From NCBI GenBank assembly GCA_024636705.1, contig JAGXGN010000083.1, positions 1 to 41,226 on the forward strand: a stretch of 41,226 nucleotides of DNA, read 5' to 3'. Under the pieces are notes generated by a model, which was not told the DNA's origin, made no database searches, and saw only the letters and a program-made list of their open reading frames with translations. The stretch's first letter is position 1. Every line of letters begins with the position of its first letter. This document shows, in pieces, positions 17,980 to 27,333 of this stretch. The stretch comes from Halomonas sp. (lineage in GTDB: Bacteria; Pseudomonadota; Gammaproteobacteria; Pseudomonadales; Halomonadaceae). A program made the translations under genes and the position numbers.

Positions 17980-19944
17980 TTACTGGCCCCTCATAAAGAG
18001 CCGGTCCAGCGCCTTCATGCTCATCTCGCACCAGGTCGGGCGCCCATGGTTGCATTGACCGCTGCGCTCGGTCCTTTCCATGTCGCGCAGCAGGGCATTC
18101 ATCTCCGTCAGGGTGAGGCGCCGATTGGCGCGTACGCTGCCATGGCAGGCCATTGTCGAAAGCAAGTCGTTGATATGTGCCTCCAGCCTGTCCGAGCGGC
18201 CATAACGTTCCAGATCGGCGAGCATCCCGCAAATCAGCGGCTCCACGTCGGCCTGGCCGAGCAGCGCCGGCAGCTGGCGCACCAGCAGGGTCTCCGGGCC
18301 GGCCACGTCAAGCTCAACGCCCAGCCGAGCGAAGGCCTCACGCTCGTTCTCTGCCGTCTCCACCTCGGCGGCACTGGCGGCCAGCGACACCGGCACCAGC
18401 AGTGGCTGGGCCTCGATGGCGCCGTCATGCACCTGCGTCTTCATCCGCTCATAGACGATCCGTTCATGGGCGGCATGCATGTCGACCAGGATCATGCCGC
18501 GCTCCGTCTCGGAGAGGATATAGATGCCATGCAGCTGGGCGATGGCATAGCCCAGGGGCGGTGCCCGGGTCGCGTCCGCCTCGGGAAGGGTGTCGGCGCC
18601 GGCATCGACCCGGCGTTCGGCAAGCGCCGTCGCGGCGGCGTCTCCGCCGGCACCCGGGGCGTCCTGCCGCGGCGTCAGCAGGGTCTCTTCATGTTCGGGA
18701 TGCAGTGCCCGGTAGCCATCCATGAAAGCCCTGACGCGATTCGGCGTCACTCCCTCTCGGGCCCCTCCACCGGACTCTCCACCGGACCCTCCACCGGCCC
18801 AGTCGCCAGCGTCCGCGTGGCCGGGCAGCGACATGGGCTGCTGCTGCCATTCAACCGGGCGTTCCGCCACGCCCATTTCAGGCGTGCCTGACCCGGTCTC
18901 GTGGCTCTCCGTATCCGAATGCCCCCCGGCCCGGGCATCACCCAGGGCACGATACAGGCTGGAGAAAAGGAAATCATGGACCATGCGGCCGTCACGGAAA
19001 CGCACCTCGTGCTTGGTGGGATGGACGTTGACATCCACCAGCGTCGGGTCGACTTCCAGATAGAGCACGAAGACCGGGTGCCGGCCATGAAAGAGCACAT
19101 CCCGGTAGGCCTGCCGGATGGCATGGGCCACCAGGCGATCACGCACCACCCGGCCATTGACGAAGAAATACTGGTGGTCGGCCTGGGCCCGCGAGTGGGT
19201 GGGCAGGCCGACCCAGCCCCACAGGCGCAGGCCACCGACTTCCAGGTCGAGGTGCAAGGCATTGTCGAGGAAAGCCTTGCCCAGCAACGCCTGGAGGCGG
19301 CGCTCCCGTTCCACCAGGCTGTTGCCGGGACGCAGCTGATGCAGGGTCTTCTGGTTGTGACGCAACACCCAGCCGATATCGAAGCGCGACAGCGCCTGAC
19401 GCCGGAAAGCCTCCTCGATGTGACCGAATTCGGTCTTCTCCGTGCGCAGGAACTTGCGACGAGCCGGCGTATTGAAGAAGAGGTCACGCACCGTCACCGA
19501 AGTCCCGCGGGGATGCGGTGCCGGCGAGACGCGAGGCGCCATCTCGCGCCCTTCGGCCACCACCCGCCAACCACTCCTGGGATCCTCGTCGATATTCGAG
19601 ATCAGCTCGAGTCGCGAGACCGAACTGATCGACGCCAGGGCTTCACCGCGAAAACCCAGGCTCAGCACCTCCTCGAGGTGTTCCAGGGTAGCGATCTTGC
19701 TGGTGGCATGGCGGGACAGGGCCAGCGGCAGGTCATCCTCCTGGATTCCGCTGCCGTCATCGCGCACCCGAATCAGCCGCGCCCCGCCGGATTCGAGTTC
19801 TACCTCGATACGCTGGCTACCCGCATCGATGGCATTCTCGACCAGTTCCTTGACCACCGAGGCGGGGCGTTCCACCACCTCGCCGGCGGCGATCTGGTTG
19901 GCCAGCCGGGGATCCAGGACCTGGATGCGTCGAGTCTCGGACAT
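17980..19944 (-). CDS. mutL: DNA mismatch repair protein MutL
   Basis: MutL (654 residues) links MutS mismatch recognition to strand removal. The GHKL ATPase domain shows [11 protein letters not shown] (about 34-44), DDGSGI and [13 protein letters not shown]. After a Pro/Gly/Glu-rich linker (about 335-430) the C-terminal domain carries [15 protein letters not shown], which fits the endonuclease motif DQHA(X)2E(X)4E with Met for Gln. It also has ACHGSVRA and CNHGRP, the other metal-site motifs. This is the nicking type of MutL found in bacteria without MutH, as in Pseudomonas. I start at the ATG at 19944, with GGAG upstream; an ATG at 19977 overlaps the amiB stop (ATGA) and would add 11 unconserved residues. 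Confidence 0.97.
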   Translation of the reverse strand: MSETRRIQVLDPRLANQIAAGEVVERPASVVKELVENAIDAGSQRIEVELESGGARLIRVRDDGSGIQEDDLPLALSRHATSKIATLEHLEEVLSLGFRGEALASISSVSRLELISNIDEDPRSGWRVVAEGREMAPRVSPAPHPRGTSVTVRDLFFNTPARRKFLRTEKTEFGHIEEAFRRQALSRFDIGWVLRHNQKTLHQLRPGNSLVERERRLQALLGKAFLDNALHLDLEVGGLRLWGWVGLPTHSRAQADHQYFFVNGRVVRDRLVAHAIRQAYRDVLFHGRHPVFVLYLEVDPTLVDVNVHPTKHEVRFRDGRMVHDFLFSSLYRALGDARAGGHSDTESHETGSGTPEMGVAERPVEWQQQPMSLPGHADAGDWAGGGSGGESGGGAREGVTPNRVRAFMDGYRALHPEHEETLLTPRQDAPGAGGDAAATALAERRVDAGADTLPEADATRAPPLGYAIAQLHGIYILSETERGMILVDMHAAHERIVYERMKTQVHDGAIEAQPLLVPVSLAASAAEVETAENEREAFARLGVELDVAGPETLLVRQLPALLGQADVEPLICGMLADLERYGRSDRLEAHINDLLSTMACHGSVRANRRLTLTEMNALLRDMERTERSGQCNHGRPTWCEMSMKALDRLFMRGQ

Positions 19945-19973
19945 ATCGCTCCGCAGGGTCGGGGGTGAAGGCG

Positions 19974-21422
19974 TCATGAACTGGGGATGCGCAGCACCTG
20001 GCCCACACGGATCACGTCGCCGTTGAGTTCGTTGGCCTGCTTGATCTGGGCCACCGGCACGCCGTGGCGGACGGCGATCTCGGAAAGGGTATCGCCTGGC
20101 TGGATGCGATATTCGTTGCCGCCAGTATTACGATTCCGGTCCCGCTGCCAGGCCAGCAAGCTGGCGGGAGGCGGATTGCGTTGGAAGTGGTCGCGCACGC
20201 CGGCAAACATCGCCCTGGCCAACCCCTGCTGGTGGGAGGGGTCACGAAGGCGACGCTCCTCGTCGGGATTGGAAACGAAGCCGGTCTCGATCAGCAAGGA
20301 GGGGATATCCGGTGACTTGAGCACCATGAACCCCGCCTGCTCCACCCGGCTGCGGTGCAACCGGTTGACCTGGCCCAATTGGTCAAGGACCTGACCACCG
20401 ATGGAGAGTGAATCATTCAGGGTCGCGGTCATGGTCAGGTCCAGCAATACGCCGCGCAACACCTCATCCTTGTCCTTCAGGGAGAGGCTGCCGTCTACCC
20501 CGCCGATCAGGTCGGCCCGGTTCTCGCTGGCCGCCAGCCATTGGGCGGTTTCCGAGGTCGCACCACGCTGGGACAAGGCATAGACGGAGCTGCCGTTGGG
20601 CCTCGGACTCGTGAAGGCGTCGGCATGGATCGAGACGAAGAAGTCCGCCTTCTGCTCACGGGCGATACGGGTGCGCTGGCGCAGCCCGATATAATAGTCG
20701 CCATCGCGAATCATAACCGCGCGGAAGCCTTCCGCCTCATTGACCAGCGTCTGCAGTCGCCGGGCGATGTCTATCACCACATCCTTCTCGCGAGTGCCGG
20801 ACGGCCCGATGGCACCGGGATCCTCACCGCCATGACCCGCATCGATGGCGATGATGATATCCCGCCGCGGATGCGGCCGGGCCTGCTGCAGGGTCGCCGA
20901 CGGCTGAGGTGCCGGGGCCACATTCCCGTCGGCCTCGATACGGCCCCGATTGGCAATGATCTCCTGCTCGCGGATCATCGCTTCGATGGGATCGATCGGA
21001 TCCTCCACCGCACTCTCACCGGGATATTCGAGATCCACCACCAGCCGATGACCATACTGATCGTTGGGTTGCAGGGTGAAATGACGAGGCTCGACGTCCC
21101 GTTCGAGTTCCAGGACCACGCGCAGGCCGTTGCCATCGCGCACCCCGGTGCGTAGCTGGCCGATGGCGCTACCGGACAGGTCCAGCTCGCTAACATCGGT
21201 ATTCAAACGGGTATCGGCCAGGTCGATAACCAGCCGGCGCGGATTCTCCAGGCCGAAGACGTTGGCCTGTGCAGGCGATGACAGATCGAAGACCAGACGA
21301 GCATGGTCCGGAGCGGCCCAGAGCCGGACATTATCGACCTGGTTGGCCTGGGCGACGGCAACGAGCAGCCACAAGCCCAGCGTCAGGGCGAGCCGCGAAA
21401 CGAGCAGAGCTTTCTTCTTCAT
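19974..21422 (-). CDS. amiB: N-acetylmuramoyl-L-alanine amidase with AMIN and LysM domains
   Basis: AmiB (482 residues) cuts the bond between MurNAc and L-Ala in septal peptidoglycan during daughter-cell separation. It has a signal peptide (about 1-26, ending AVAQA), an AMIN targeting domain (about 30-130), the amidase_3 zinc domain and a C-terminal LysM (about 437-480, [20 protein letters not shown]). Zinc-site residues are seen in [20 protein letters not shown] and SIHADAF, with the catalytic Glu in [11 protein letters not shown]. coli AmiB lacks the LysM; the pseudomonad form has it. The domain between carries the regulatory helix region (about 300-340, [11 protein letters not shown]) typical of EnvC/NlpD-controlled amidases. 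It overlaps tsaE by 4 bp. Confidence 0.96.
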   Translation of the reverse strand: MKKKALLVSRLALTLGLWLLVAVAQANQVDNVRLWAAPDHARLVFDLSSPAQANVFGLENPRRLVIDLADTRLNTDVSELDLSGSAIGQLRTGVRDGNGLRVVLELERDVEPRHFTLQPNDQYGHRLVVDLEYPGESAVEDPIDPIEAMIREQEIIANRGRIEADGNVAPAPQPSATLQQARPHPRRDIIIAIDAGHGGEDPGAIGPSGTREKDVVIDIARRLQTLVNEAEGFRAVMIRDGDYYIGLRQRTRIAREQKADFFVSIHADAFTSPRPNGSSVYALSQRGATSETAQWLAASENRADLIGGVDGSLSLKDKDEVLRGVLLDLTMTATLNDSLSIGGQVLDQLGQVNRLHRSRVEQAGFMVLKSPDIPSLLIETGFVSNPDEERRLRDPSHQQGLARAMFAGVRDHFQRNPPPASLLAWQRDRNRNTGGNEYRIQPGDTLSEIAVRHGVPVAQIKQANELNGDVIRVGQVLRIPSS

Positions 21423-21940
21423 GTCGCCGTCTCACCCTTGCTGTCCATGCGGTCGTTCCGGATCGACGCCTCGGTCGGTGACAGCGCTGCCAGTCTCGCC
21501 AGAACGCACTCCCCCCGGTCACTGAAGGCCTCCAGATCCGCCCGTCGACCCATGTCGGCAAGGCTCAGGGTCACCACCAGATCAGGGGTGGGTAACCAGC
21601 CCTCGCCGCGCTCGGGCCACTCGATGAGGCAGAGGGCATCTGCCGTCATCAGGTCGCGGCCGCCGATGAACTCCAACTCCTCCGGATCACCCAGGCGATA
21701 GAGGTCGAAATGGTGAACCCGGACGCCGCCGAGCTCATAGGGTTCGACCAGAGTATAGGTCGGACTCTTGACCGCCCCCCGGTGACCATGGGCACGCAGG
21801 ATGCCACGCGCCAGGGTCGTCTTGCCGGCACCCAGTTCGCCCTGGAGATGCACGCACCCATGACCCTGCAAGGCACGGCCCAGGCACTCACCGAAGGCGA
21901 CCTGGCGGTCTTCGTCATCGAGTTGCCGTTGCATCGCCAT
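21419..21940 (-). CDS. tsaE: tRNA threonylcarbamoyladenosine biosynthesis ATPase TsaE
   Basis: TsaE (173 residues) is the ATPase that works with TsaB and TsaD to make t6A37 in ANN-decoding tRNAs, an essential step in most bacteria. The P-loop GELGAGKTTLARGIL (about 36-50), YTLVEPYELGGVRVHHFDLYR and the late IEWPERGEGWLP are family signatures. It starts inside the end of nnr (26 bp overlap) and ends 4 bp inside amiB, so its expression depends on the same transcript as nnr. A second ATG two codons in is an equally good start. Confidence 0.96.
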   Translation of the reverse strand: MAMQRQLDDEDRQVAFGECLGRALQGHGCVHLQGELGAGKTTLARGILRAHGHRGAVKSPTYTLVEPYELGGVRVHHFDLYRLGDPEELEFIGGRDLMTADALCLIEWPERGEGWLPTPDLVVTLSLADMGRRADLEAFSDRGECVLARLAALSPTEASIRNDRMDSKGETAT

Positions 21941-23483
21941 CGACCGTCCCGGGATTGATCAATAATTGTGCATAGGATGCCAGATCCGTTGCCAGCAAAC
22001 CACGTTCCCCACTGTCATCGGCCGCCATGTCGGCCGCCAGGGCATGCACCACCACCCCCAGGCGAGCGGCCGCTTCCAGGGGCAAGCCCTGGGCCAGCAG
22101 GGCGCCCAGGATGCCGGAGAGCGAATCCCCCATGCCGCCGCTGGCCATGCCCGGATTGCCGAAGGGACAGACCGCCAGACCCCGGGGGCCGGCGACCAGA
22201 GTGCCTGCCCCCTTGAGGACCACCACACCACCCAGACGCCGCTGGAGCTCCCTGGCAGCAGAGGGACGGTCGGCCTCCACCTCGGCGACATTTATACCCA
22301 GCAGGCGTGACGCCTCGCCGGGATGCGGCGTCAGGATCCAGCCGTCGCGGCGCGCATCATCCCGATACTCCCCCGTGAACCGCGACGCCAGCAGGTTGAG
22401 GGCATCGGCATCCACCACCAGGGGCTTGCCGGCACCGAGCGCCACCTGGAGCATCGACTGCCCCGAGCTCCCCTGCCCCAGTCCCGGCCCCACCACCAGC
22501 ACATCGGCCTGTTCGGGCAGGACGCCCAGGTCACTCCCGCCACGGACGCCGTGCACCATGACTTCCGGGCGGCGCACCAGACTCGCCGTGACATGCTCCG
22601 GTGCCGTGGCCAGGCTCACCTTGCCGGCACCGAGACGGGCACAGGCCTCGGCTGCGATCAGGGCGGCCCCGCCGAACCCCGGTGCCCCGCCCAGTATCAG
22701 GGCATGGCCGAAGTCTCCCTTGTGAGCACCGCGCCGCCGCGGCGGCATCCAGGCGCTGACCAGGCCCGCCTCGAGCAGATGGGCGGCGGGAACCAGGTCC
22801 GTCTGGGCCTCGGCATCGACACCCAGCGGACGAAAGTCCAGGTCTCCCAGATGTGACGGTGCCGCACCCGTGTGCAACCCCAGTTTGTCGCCGATGAAGG
22901 TCACGGTCAGGCTGGCACGGACGGCCGACCCCAGCTCGGCACCGGTATCGGCATGCAGTCCGGAGGGGATATCGATGGCCAGCACCGGCTTGCCGCAGCG
23001 ATTGATGGCGGTAATGGCATCCAGGGCGCCCCCCAGGACATCGCCACTGAGACCGGTACCCAGGAGGGCATCGACCAGCACCTGCCCCTGGAAGGCCATG
23101 CCCGACTGCCAGGGCTCGGCTCCGACATCGGCCGCCGTGGCCATGTCTGCCGCCAGCCGGGCATCGTCGGATAGCGACTCGATCGACTTGAGCAGGATTC
23201 GCTGTACCCTGAGCCCCTCGTTGGCGGCCAGTGCCGCTAGTACATGGCCATCGCCGCCGTTGTTACCGCCGCCGCACAGCACCGTAATCGACTGGACCCC
23301 GGGCCAGCGACGCTTGAGACTCTGCCATGCCGCCGCGGCGGCGTGCTGCATCAGGGCGAATCCGCCGATGCCCGACTCGATGGTCCGTCGGTCGAGCTCA
23401 CGCACCTGGTCGGCGACATAGAGCGGGCGACCCTGGGGCTGTCGATTCGGCCCTTCATGAGGTTCGAGCGGCGCTACGGGCAT
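21915..23483 (-). CDS. nnr: Bifunctional NAD(P)H-hydrate epimerase / ADP-dependent dehydratase
   Basis: Nnr (522 residues, YjeF-type fusion) repairs hydrated NAD(P)H: the N-terminal epimerase half (about 15-230) converts R to S NAD(P)HX, and the C-terminal ribokinase-like half dehydrates S-NAD(P)HX with ADP. Signals are LCGGGNNGGDGHVLA and IDIPSGLHADTG in the first half, and VVLKGAGTLVAG and ASGGMGDSLSGILGAL in the second. I chose the ATG at 23483, with GGGAGA seven bases upstream; a TTG six codons earlier lies within the IS element. Just 5' of the ribosome binding site the sequence changes to the IS1182-like insertion, so the native promoter has been separated from this gene. Confidence 0.96.
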   Translation of the reverse strand: MPVAPLEPHEGPNRQPQGRPLYVADQVRELDRRTIESGIGGFALMQHAAAAAWQSLKRRWPGVQSITVLCGGGNNGGDGHVLAALAANEGLRVQRILLKSIESLSDDARLAADMATAADVGAEPWQSGMAFQGQVLVDALLGTGLSGDVLGGALDAITAINRCGKPVLAIDIPSGLHADTGAELGSAVRASLTVTFIGDKLGLHTGAAPSHLGDLDFRPLGVDAEAQTDLVPAAHLLEAGLVSAWMPPRRRGAHKGDFGHALILGGAPGFGGAALIAAEACARLGAGKVSLATAPEHVTASLVRRPEVMVHGVRGGSDLGVLPEQADVLVVGPGLGQGSSGQSMLQVALGAGKPLVVDADALNLLASRFTGEYRDDARRDGWILTPHPGEASRLLGINVAEVEADRPSAARELQRRLGGVVVLKGAGTLVAGPRGLAVCPFGNPGMASGGMGDSLSGILGALLAQGLPLEAAARLGVVVHALAADMAADDSGERGLLATDLASYAQLLINPGTVDGDATATR

Positions 23484-23498
23484 TCGGTGTCTCCCTAG

Positions 23499-24801
23499 CA
23501 ATCTGTCGGATTAAGGGGTGTGAATCGCAGAAGCAACGTCCCCTCGCTGGTTTCTTCGCAGGGTAAGCGACCCTGCGGTTGGAGAGGCGCTTTCGTCCTC
23601 TACGGCCTCGCCTTGAGCCGCCGCCGGGCGTAATAAAAAGGTGAGAGGCGCTCTTCACCCTGCCTTCAGGCGGTGCATCCGTTTGATGTTCCAGGCCATG
23701 GTCGTCAATCGCCATTCACCACTGACCTTGTCGAGGCCGCGCATCGAGACCTGTCGAAACCCCATCACGTGCTTGATGATCCCGAAGACCGGTTCCACCG
23801 TATGCTTGCGCAGCGCATATTGCGCTCGTCCGGCTTGGGTCTTCAGGCGGCGTGCCATCTGCTCGACATGGTCTGCAACGTCCAGCGCCGGGGGATCAGC
23901 AGCGAAGCGCTCGAAGACGGGCAAATGGTGCACGTCGCGCTTCATGGCCAGCAGCGTTTCGATGTCATGCGCCTGGCAGGCCTCGACATTGGCGGCACTG
24001 AAGTAGCCGGTGTCGGCCAACAGGTAGGTCGGTCGCCCCAGTGCCTCGAGATAGCCTTGCCAAGCCGCCAGCAGCGGCATTACCTGCTGTTTGTCGTTGG
24101 TGGCCTGGGTGACATGCACGTGGGTCACCAACATGGTGTCGGTATCGACGGCGGCCTGAGCGTTGTAGCACTGGTCGAAGCCCTTGCCGGTGACCGGCAT
24201 GATGCGCGACTCCGGATCAGTGAGATTGACTTGGTCCTTGTCGCGCGGGCCTCTGGGATCGCGTCCTCGCGGCTTTTTGCCCGCTTTCCGCTGTGCCTCG
24301 CGTCGCGTCACCTTCTCCTGATAGGCCGCTTGCTCGACGGCATCCCGCTCCTGGGCCCGCGCTTCAATCCTGGCCTTGGCCTCGGCGATCGCGGTCAGGC
24401 GCTGGTCGCCCCGGGCAATCTCCGCCGGGATGTCCATGCCATCGGCGGTTTCGTCCTGATCGGCCGATTCGACACGCTGAGTCAGCGCCTTCACCTCGGC
24501 CTTGTGCTGGGCTTCCAGCTTCTTGGCATGGCTATACGACAACGCCTTGTGCTTGCTGGCATTGGCCTTGAGCTTGGTACCATCCAGGGCGATGGTGCCG
24601 AGCTTGAGCAGCTTCATCTCGCGGGCCAGCAACAGCACCTGAACGAACAGCTGCTCCAGTTCGGGCAGCCACTCGTCCACGGAAGGCGGCAGCAGATAGT
24701 CGGTCTGGCGGTCAACGGGGATGAAGCGGCTCATGGCGTCGTTCCGGTGATGGCGGCATGATGAGAATATCTCACGACGTTATCGAAAACCCGACAGCCT
24801 G
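23499..24801 (-). mobile_element. IS1182-family element, internally deleted
   Basis: The ends are a 14-bp imperfect inverted repeat: 23499-23512 (caatctgtcggatt) and 24788-24801 (reverse complement CAGGCTGTCGGGTT), 11 of 14 matching. Both are flanked by CTAG (23495-23498 and 24802-24805), which could be a 4-bp target duplication or part of the ends. The 1303-bp body holds one transposase frame and 142 bp of noncoding DNA at the left end, with an 8-bp perfect hairpin at 23557-23577. The element lies between nnr and the TnpB element. The transposase lacks its N-terminal domain, so it probably cannot move by itself. End positions are inferred from the repeats. Confidence 0.75.
23655..24734 (-). 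pseudogene. IS1182-type DDE transposase with internal in-frame deletion
   Basis: The frame (359 residues) begins like a full IS1182 transposase (MSRFIPVDRQTDYLLPPSVD) but at residues 23-25 (LPE) jumps straight to the part that normally follows the N-terminal DUF772-like domain (LEQLFVQVLLLAREM). In intact relatives, as I recall them, a segment starting DHLARF and ending KRFLPE lies between, so about 80-90 residues are missing, most simply by recombination between two LPE-coding sites. The catalytic triad appears kept: Asp51 (ALDGTK), Asp241 (LLADTGYF) and Glu314 (HTVEPVFG). The insertion domain with a long charged helix (about 70-155) is present. Loss of the DNA-binding N-terminus should make it inactive, though the frame is open. 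Confidence 0.8.
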
Positions 24802-24829
24802 CTAGGACGGCTTGCTTTACCATCCAGTC

Positions 24830-24960
24830 TGACACTCCCCGCCCTGTCGGGCGAGGGTTCTTGGGTCGCCCCGAGAACCTTCCTGCTTCGATACGCCTTC
24901 ACTAGACCACGGCTAGGCCGCCGTCCCCGCTCCAGTCGCTCCACAGGCTAACCCCGCCAG
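24830..24960 (-). ncRNA. Candidate omega-RNA (reRNA) of the TnpB element
   Basis: By analogy with characterised TnpB systems the guide RNA overlaps the 3' end of tnpB and runs to the element end. Two hairpins fit that scaffold: 24856-24879 (GGTTCT/AGAACC with an inner GGG/CCC stem) and 24841-24852 with flanking pairs. The guide would be the DNA just outside the end, minus strand from 24829 towards 24810 (beginning GACTGGATGGTAAAGC). The 5' limit is a guess. Confidence 0.45.
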
Positions 24961-26037
24961 CCCGGCGGTTCGGATATTCCTGGCGGCATTGATGTCGCGG
25001 TCGATGGCATGGCCGCAGCCGTCACAGTGCCAGTGGCGCTGTGAGAGAGGCAGCTTATCGACCCGATGGCTGCAGTGATGGCAGGTCTTGCTACTCGGCA
25101 GCCACTGGCTCACTTTGACCAGTTGTCGACCTGCCCAGTCGGCCTTGTACTCAAGCTGGCGCACAAACTCACCCCAGCCTGCATCACTGATGGCCTTGGC
25201 CAGATGCCGGTTCTTCACCATGCCGGTGATGTTGAGCGACTCGACGCAGAGGACTTGGTTTTCGTTGACGAGCGTGCGGGTCGCTTTGTGAATCGCATCG
25301 CGGCGGCAGTCCGCGATCTTGGCATGCAGGCGCGCCACTTGCTGTGTGGCCTTAGCGCGGTTTTTCGAGCCTTTCTGCTTCTTGGCCAGCCGACGCTGAC
25401 GATACACTAGCCTGGCTTCATAACGCTTGAGGTGGCGCGGATTGCCCGACTTTTCGCCGCGGCTAGTGATAAACAGATCGGTCAAACCCAGGTCAATGCC
25501 AACGGTTTTCGGTGAGACCGATAGCGCCTCGGGCGAGAACTCACACAAGCAGCTGATAAAGTAGCGGCCAGCGCGATCTCGTGAAAGCGTGATGCTGGAA
25601 GGCGCACAGGGAAGTGGGCGACTCCAGCGAATCGGTAGGAGTTCGCTGGATTTGGCAATGGTGATCTCGCCATGCCGATAGCGAAAAGCCGCCTTGGTCA
25701 GCCGAATGGACTGCCGGCGGTCCTTGCGCTTGAAGCGCGGATAGCGTGCCTTGAGCTTGGGGTTTAAAAAATTGTCTAAGGCAGCCTTCTGATCCCGAAG
25801 CGTCTGCTGCAGGATGACGCTGGAAACGTCCTTTAGCCATGGATACTCGGCCTTTAATGCCACCAGCCGCCTTTCCGCTGCTGAATGCGATACCGACTCC
25901 TCGCGCTGTTGATATACCTCAGTGCGATAGGCCAGCGTATTGTTCCAGACGAAACGGGCAGAGCCGAACGACTTCGCCAGCAGTACGGCCTGCTCAGGCG
26001 TGGGATAAAGGCGTTCTTTGTAGGCCCGTTTCGTCAT
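24913..26037 (-). CDS. tnpB: TnpB RNA-guided nuclease (IS605 OrfB family)
   Basis: The protein (374 residues) is the size of compact TnpB proteins. Such proteins are RuvC nucleases guided by an element-encoded RNA and are ancestors of Cas12. The N-terminal helix-turn-helix/WED region starts RAYKERLYPTPEQAVLLAKS. RuvC residues are visible: Asp182 in VGIDLGLTDL, Glu266 in LCVESLNITGM, and an Asp in AIDRDINAARNI (about 348). The zinc-ribbon cysteines are at 319, 322, 338 and 341 (CHHC and CDGC). The frame is unbroken with all catalytic residues, so the nuclease should be functional. The ATG lies 22 bp after the AT-rich left-end segment. No ribosome binding site is obvious. Confidence 0.93.
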   Translation of the reverse strand: MTKRAYKERLYPTPEQAVLLAKSFGSARFVWNNTLAYRTEVYQQREESVSHSAAERRLVALKAEYPWLKDVSSVILQQTLRDQKAALDNFLNPKLKARYPRFKRKDRRQSIRLTKAAFRYRHGEITIAKSSELLPIRWSRPLPCAPSSITLSRDRAGRYFISCLCEFSPEALSVSPKTVGIDLGLTDLFITSRGEKSGNPRHLKRYEARLVYRQRRLAKKQKGSKNRAKATQQVARLHAKIADCRRDAIHKATRTLVNENQVLCVESLNITGMVKNRHLAKAISDAGWGEFVRQLEYKADWAGRQLVKVSQWLPSSKTCHHCSHRVDKLPLSQRHWHCDGCGHAIDRDINAARNIRTAGLAGLACGATGAGTAA

Positions 26038-26226
26038 GCTGTATAAATATCAGGGTTTAGTGACAACATCAACACAGACAGGCACCGCTGAACGGTGCGC
26101 GCTTATATCACCACCCGAGTAGGCGATGCTTTACGCGCTGTTTGGTAAAATCTTCACGCCTCGCGCCAAGCCCCTGAGCATCGAAATAGGCGTCGAGGCC
26201 TCGACTTGCGTGGTTTTTACTCGATC

Positions 26227-27333
26227 ATGAGTGTTTCAACATCGCCCGATGACGACTCCCTCCCGTACCAGGCCCTGGCCCGGCGTATCAAGGCCTGGGG
26301 TCGGGAGCTGGGCTTCCAGGAGGTCGGCATCACCGATACCGACCTCGCCGGGGACGAGCAGCGACTGCAGCGATGGCTCCAGGCCGGGCATCATGGCGAG
26401 ATGGGCTTCATGGCCAAGCATGGCACCAAGCGGACACGCCCGGCCGAGCTGATACCCGGCACCCTGCGGGTGATCAGCGTGCGCCTGGACTATCTGCCTG
26501 CCGAGGTCGAGACCACCAAGGTTCTGGGCCAGCCCGAAAGGGCCTATGTATCGCGCTACGCCACCGGCCGTGATTACCACAAGCTGATGCGCAAGCGACT
26601 CGCCACCCTGGCCAGCCAGATCGAGGCCGAGGTGGGGCCCTTCGGCTATCGTGCCTTCGTCGACTCCGCCCCGGTAATGGAGCGAGCCCTGGCACGCAAG
26701 GCCGGACTGGGCTGGTTCGGCAAGAATGCCATGTTGCTCAACCCCAGGGCCGGTTCGCTGTTCTTCCTCGGTGAACTCTACACCGACTTGCCCCTGCCGA
26801 TCGACGCGCCCTTCGAGGGGGAGCACTGCGGGAACTGCAGTGCCTGTCGGACCGCCTGTCCCACCGGGGCCATCGTCGAGGACCGGGTGGTCGATTCGCG
26901 CGCCTGCATCTCCTATCTGACCATCGAGCTGTTCGGGTCAATTCCCGAACGCTTTCGGGAAGCCATGGGCAACCGGGTCTTCGGCTGCGACGATTGCCAA
27001 CTGGTCTGCCCCTTCACCCGTTTCACCCGTGTCAGCCAGGAAAGGGACTTCTCGCCCCGTCACGACCTGGACCGGGCCAGCCTGGTCTCGCTGTTCGCCT
27101 GGGGCGAGGAGGAGTTCCTGGACAAGACCGCCGGCAGTCCCCTTCGACGCATCGGCTACGAACGCTGGTTGCGCAACCTGGCCGTGGGCCTGGGCAATGC
27201 CCCCTGGAGCGAGGCCGTGGAGGCCGCCCTGATGGCGCGCCTGCCCTACCCCTCCGATCTCGTCCGTGAGCATGTGCGCTGGGCGCTGGCGCGACAGCGG
27301 GATAAGCGCGAAGCCCTTATCGCCAGAGACTAG
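26227..27333 (+). CDS. queG: Epoxyqueuosine reductase
   Basis: QueG (368 residues) reduces epoxyqueuosine to queuosine at tRNA position 34 with cobalamin and two 4Fe-4S clusters. Cluster cysteines are at 201, 204, 207 and 211 (CGNCSACRTACPTG) and 254, 257 and 261 (CDDCQLVCP). The catalytic Asp lies in AFVDSAPVMERALA (Asp146), and the C-terminus is a HEAT-like helical repeat. The start is uncertain: ATG at 26227 matches the family, but a TTG at 26206 has GAGG seven bases upstream and would add seven residues. Its usual divergent neighbour nnr is now 2.7 kb away because of two mobile elements. A TAAAAT at 26146-26151 may be its -10 box. It needs B12, and cobO lies 16 kb away. Confidence 0.95.
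   Translation: MSVSTSPDDDSLPYQALARRIKAWGRELGFQEVGITDTDLAGDEQRLQRWLQAGHHGEMGFMAKHGTKRTRPAELIPGTLRVISVRLDYLPAEVETTKVLGQPERAYVSRYATGRDYHKLMRKRLATLASQIEAEVGPFGYRAFVDSAPVMERALARKAGLGWFGKNAMLLNPRAGSLFFLGELYTDLPLPIDAPFEGEHCGNCSACRTACPTGAIVEDRVVDSRACISYLTIELFGSIPERFREAMGNRVFGCDDCQLVCPFTRFTRVSQERDFSPRHDLDRASLVSLFAWGEEEFLDKTAGSPLRRIGYERWLRNLAVGLGNAPWSEAVEAALMARLPYPSDLVREHVRWALARQRDKREALIARD

Larger units (their letters stand above)
24830..26110 (-). mobile_element. TnpB-only IS200/IS605-family element (IS1341-like)
   Basis: One tnpB gene is flanked by structured ends and no tnpA is present. The right end, after tnpB on the minus strand, has two adjacent hairpins (24856-24879 and 24838-24855) and finishes near GAGTGTCA at about 24830, as typical for this group. 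The left end has an AT-rich stretch and a 6-bp hairpin (26082-26098) 45 bp before tnpB; the exact left boundary is uncertain by about 15 bp. The right end lies 24 bp from the IS1182 end. Movement would need a TnpA from elsewhere. Confidence 0.7.

Noticed and set aside
17924-18232. A 100-residue N-terminal extension for miaA
   Set aside because: It runs antisense-like through the end of mutL in another frame; the ATG at 17923 has a strong Shine-Dalgarno and the family N-terminus.
26038-26226. A riboswitch or small gene before queG
   Set aside because: The first part is the left end of the TnpB element and the remaining 115 bp show only a possible -10 box; no conserved structure is seen.
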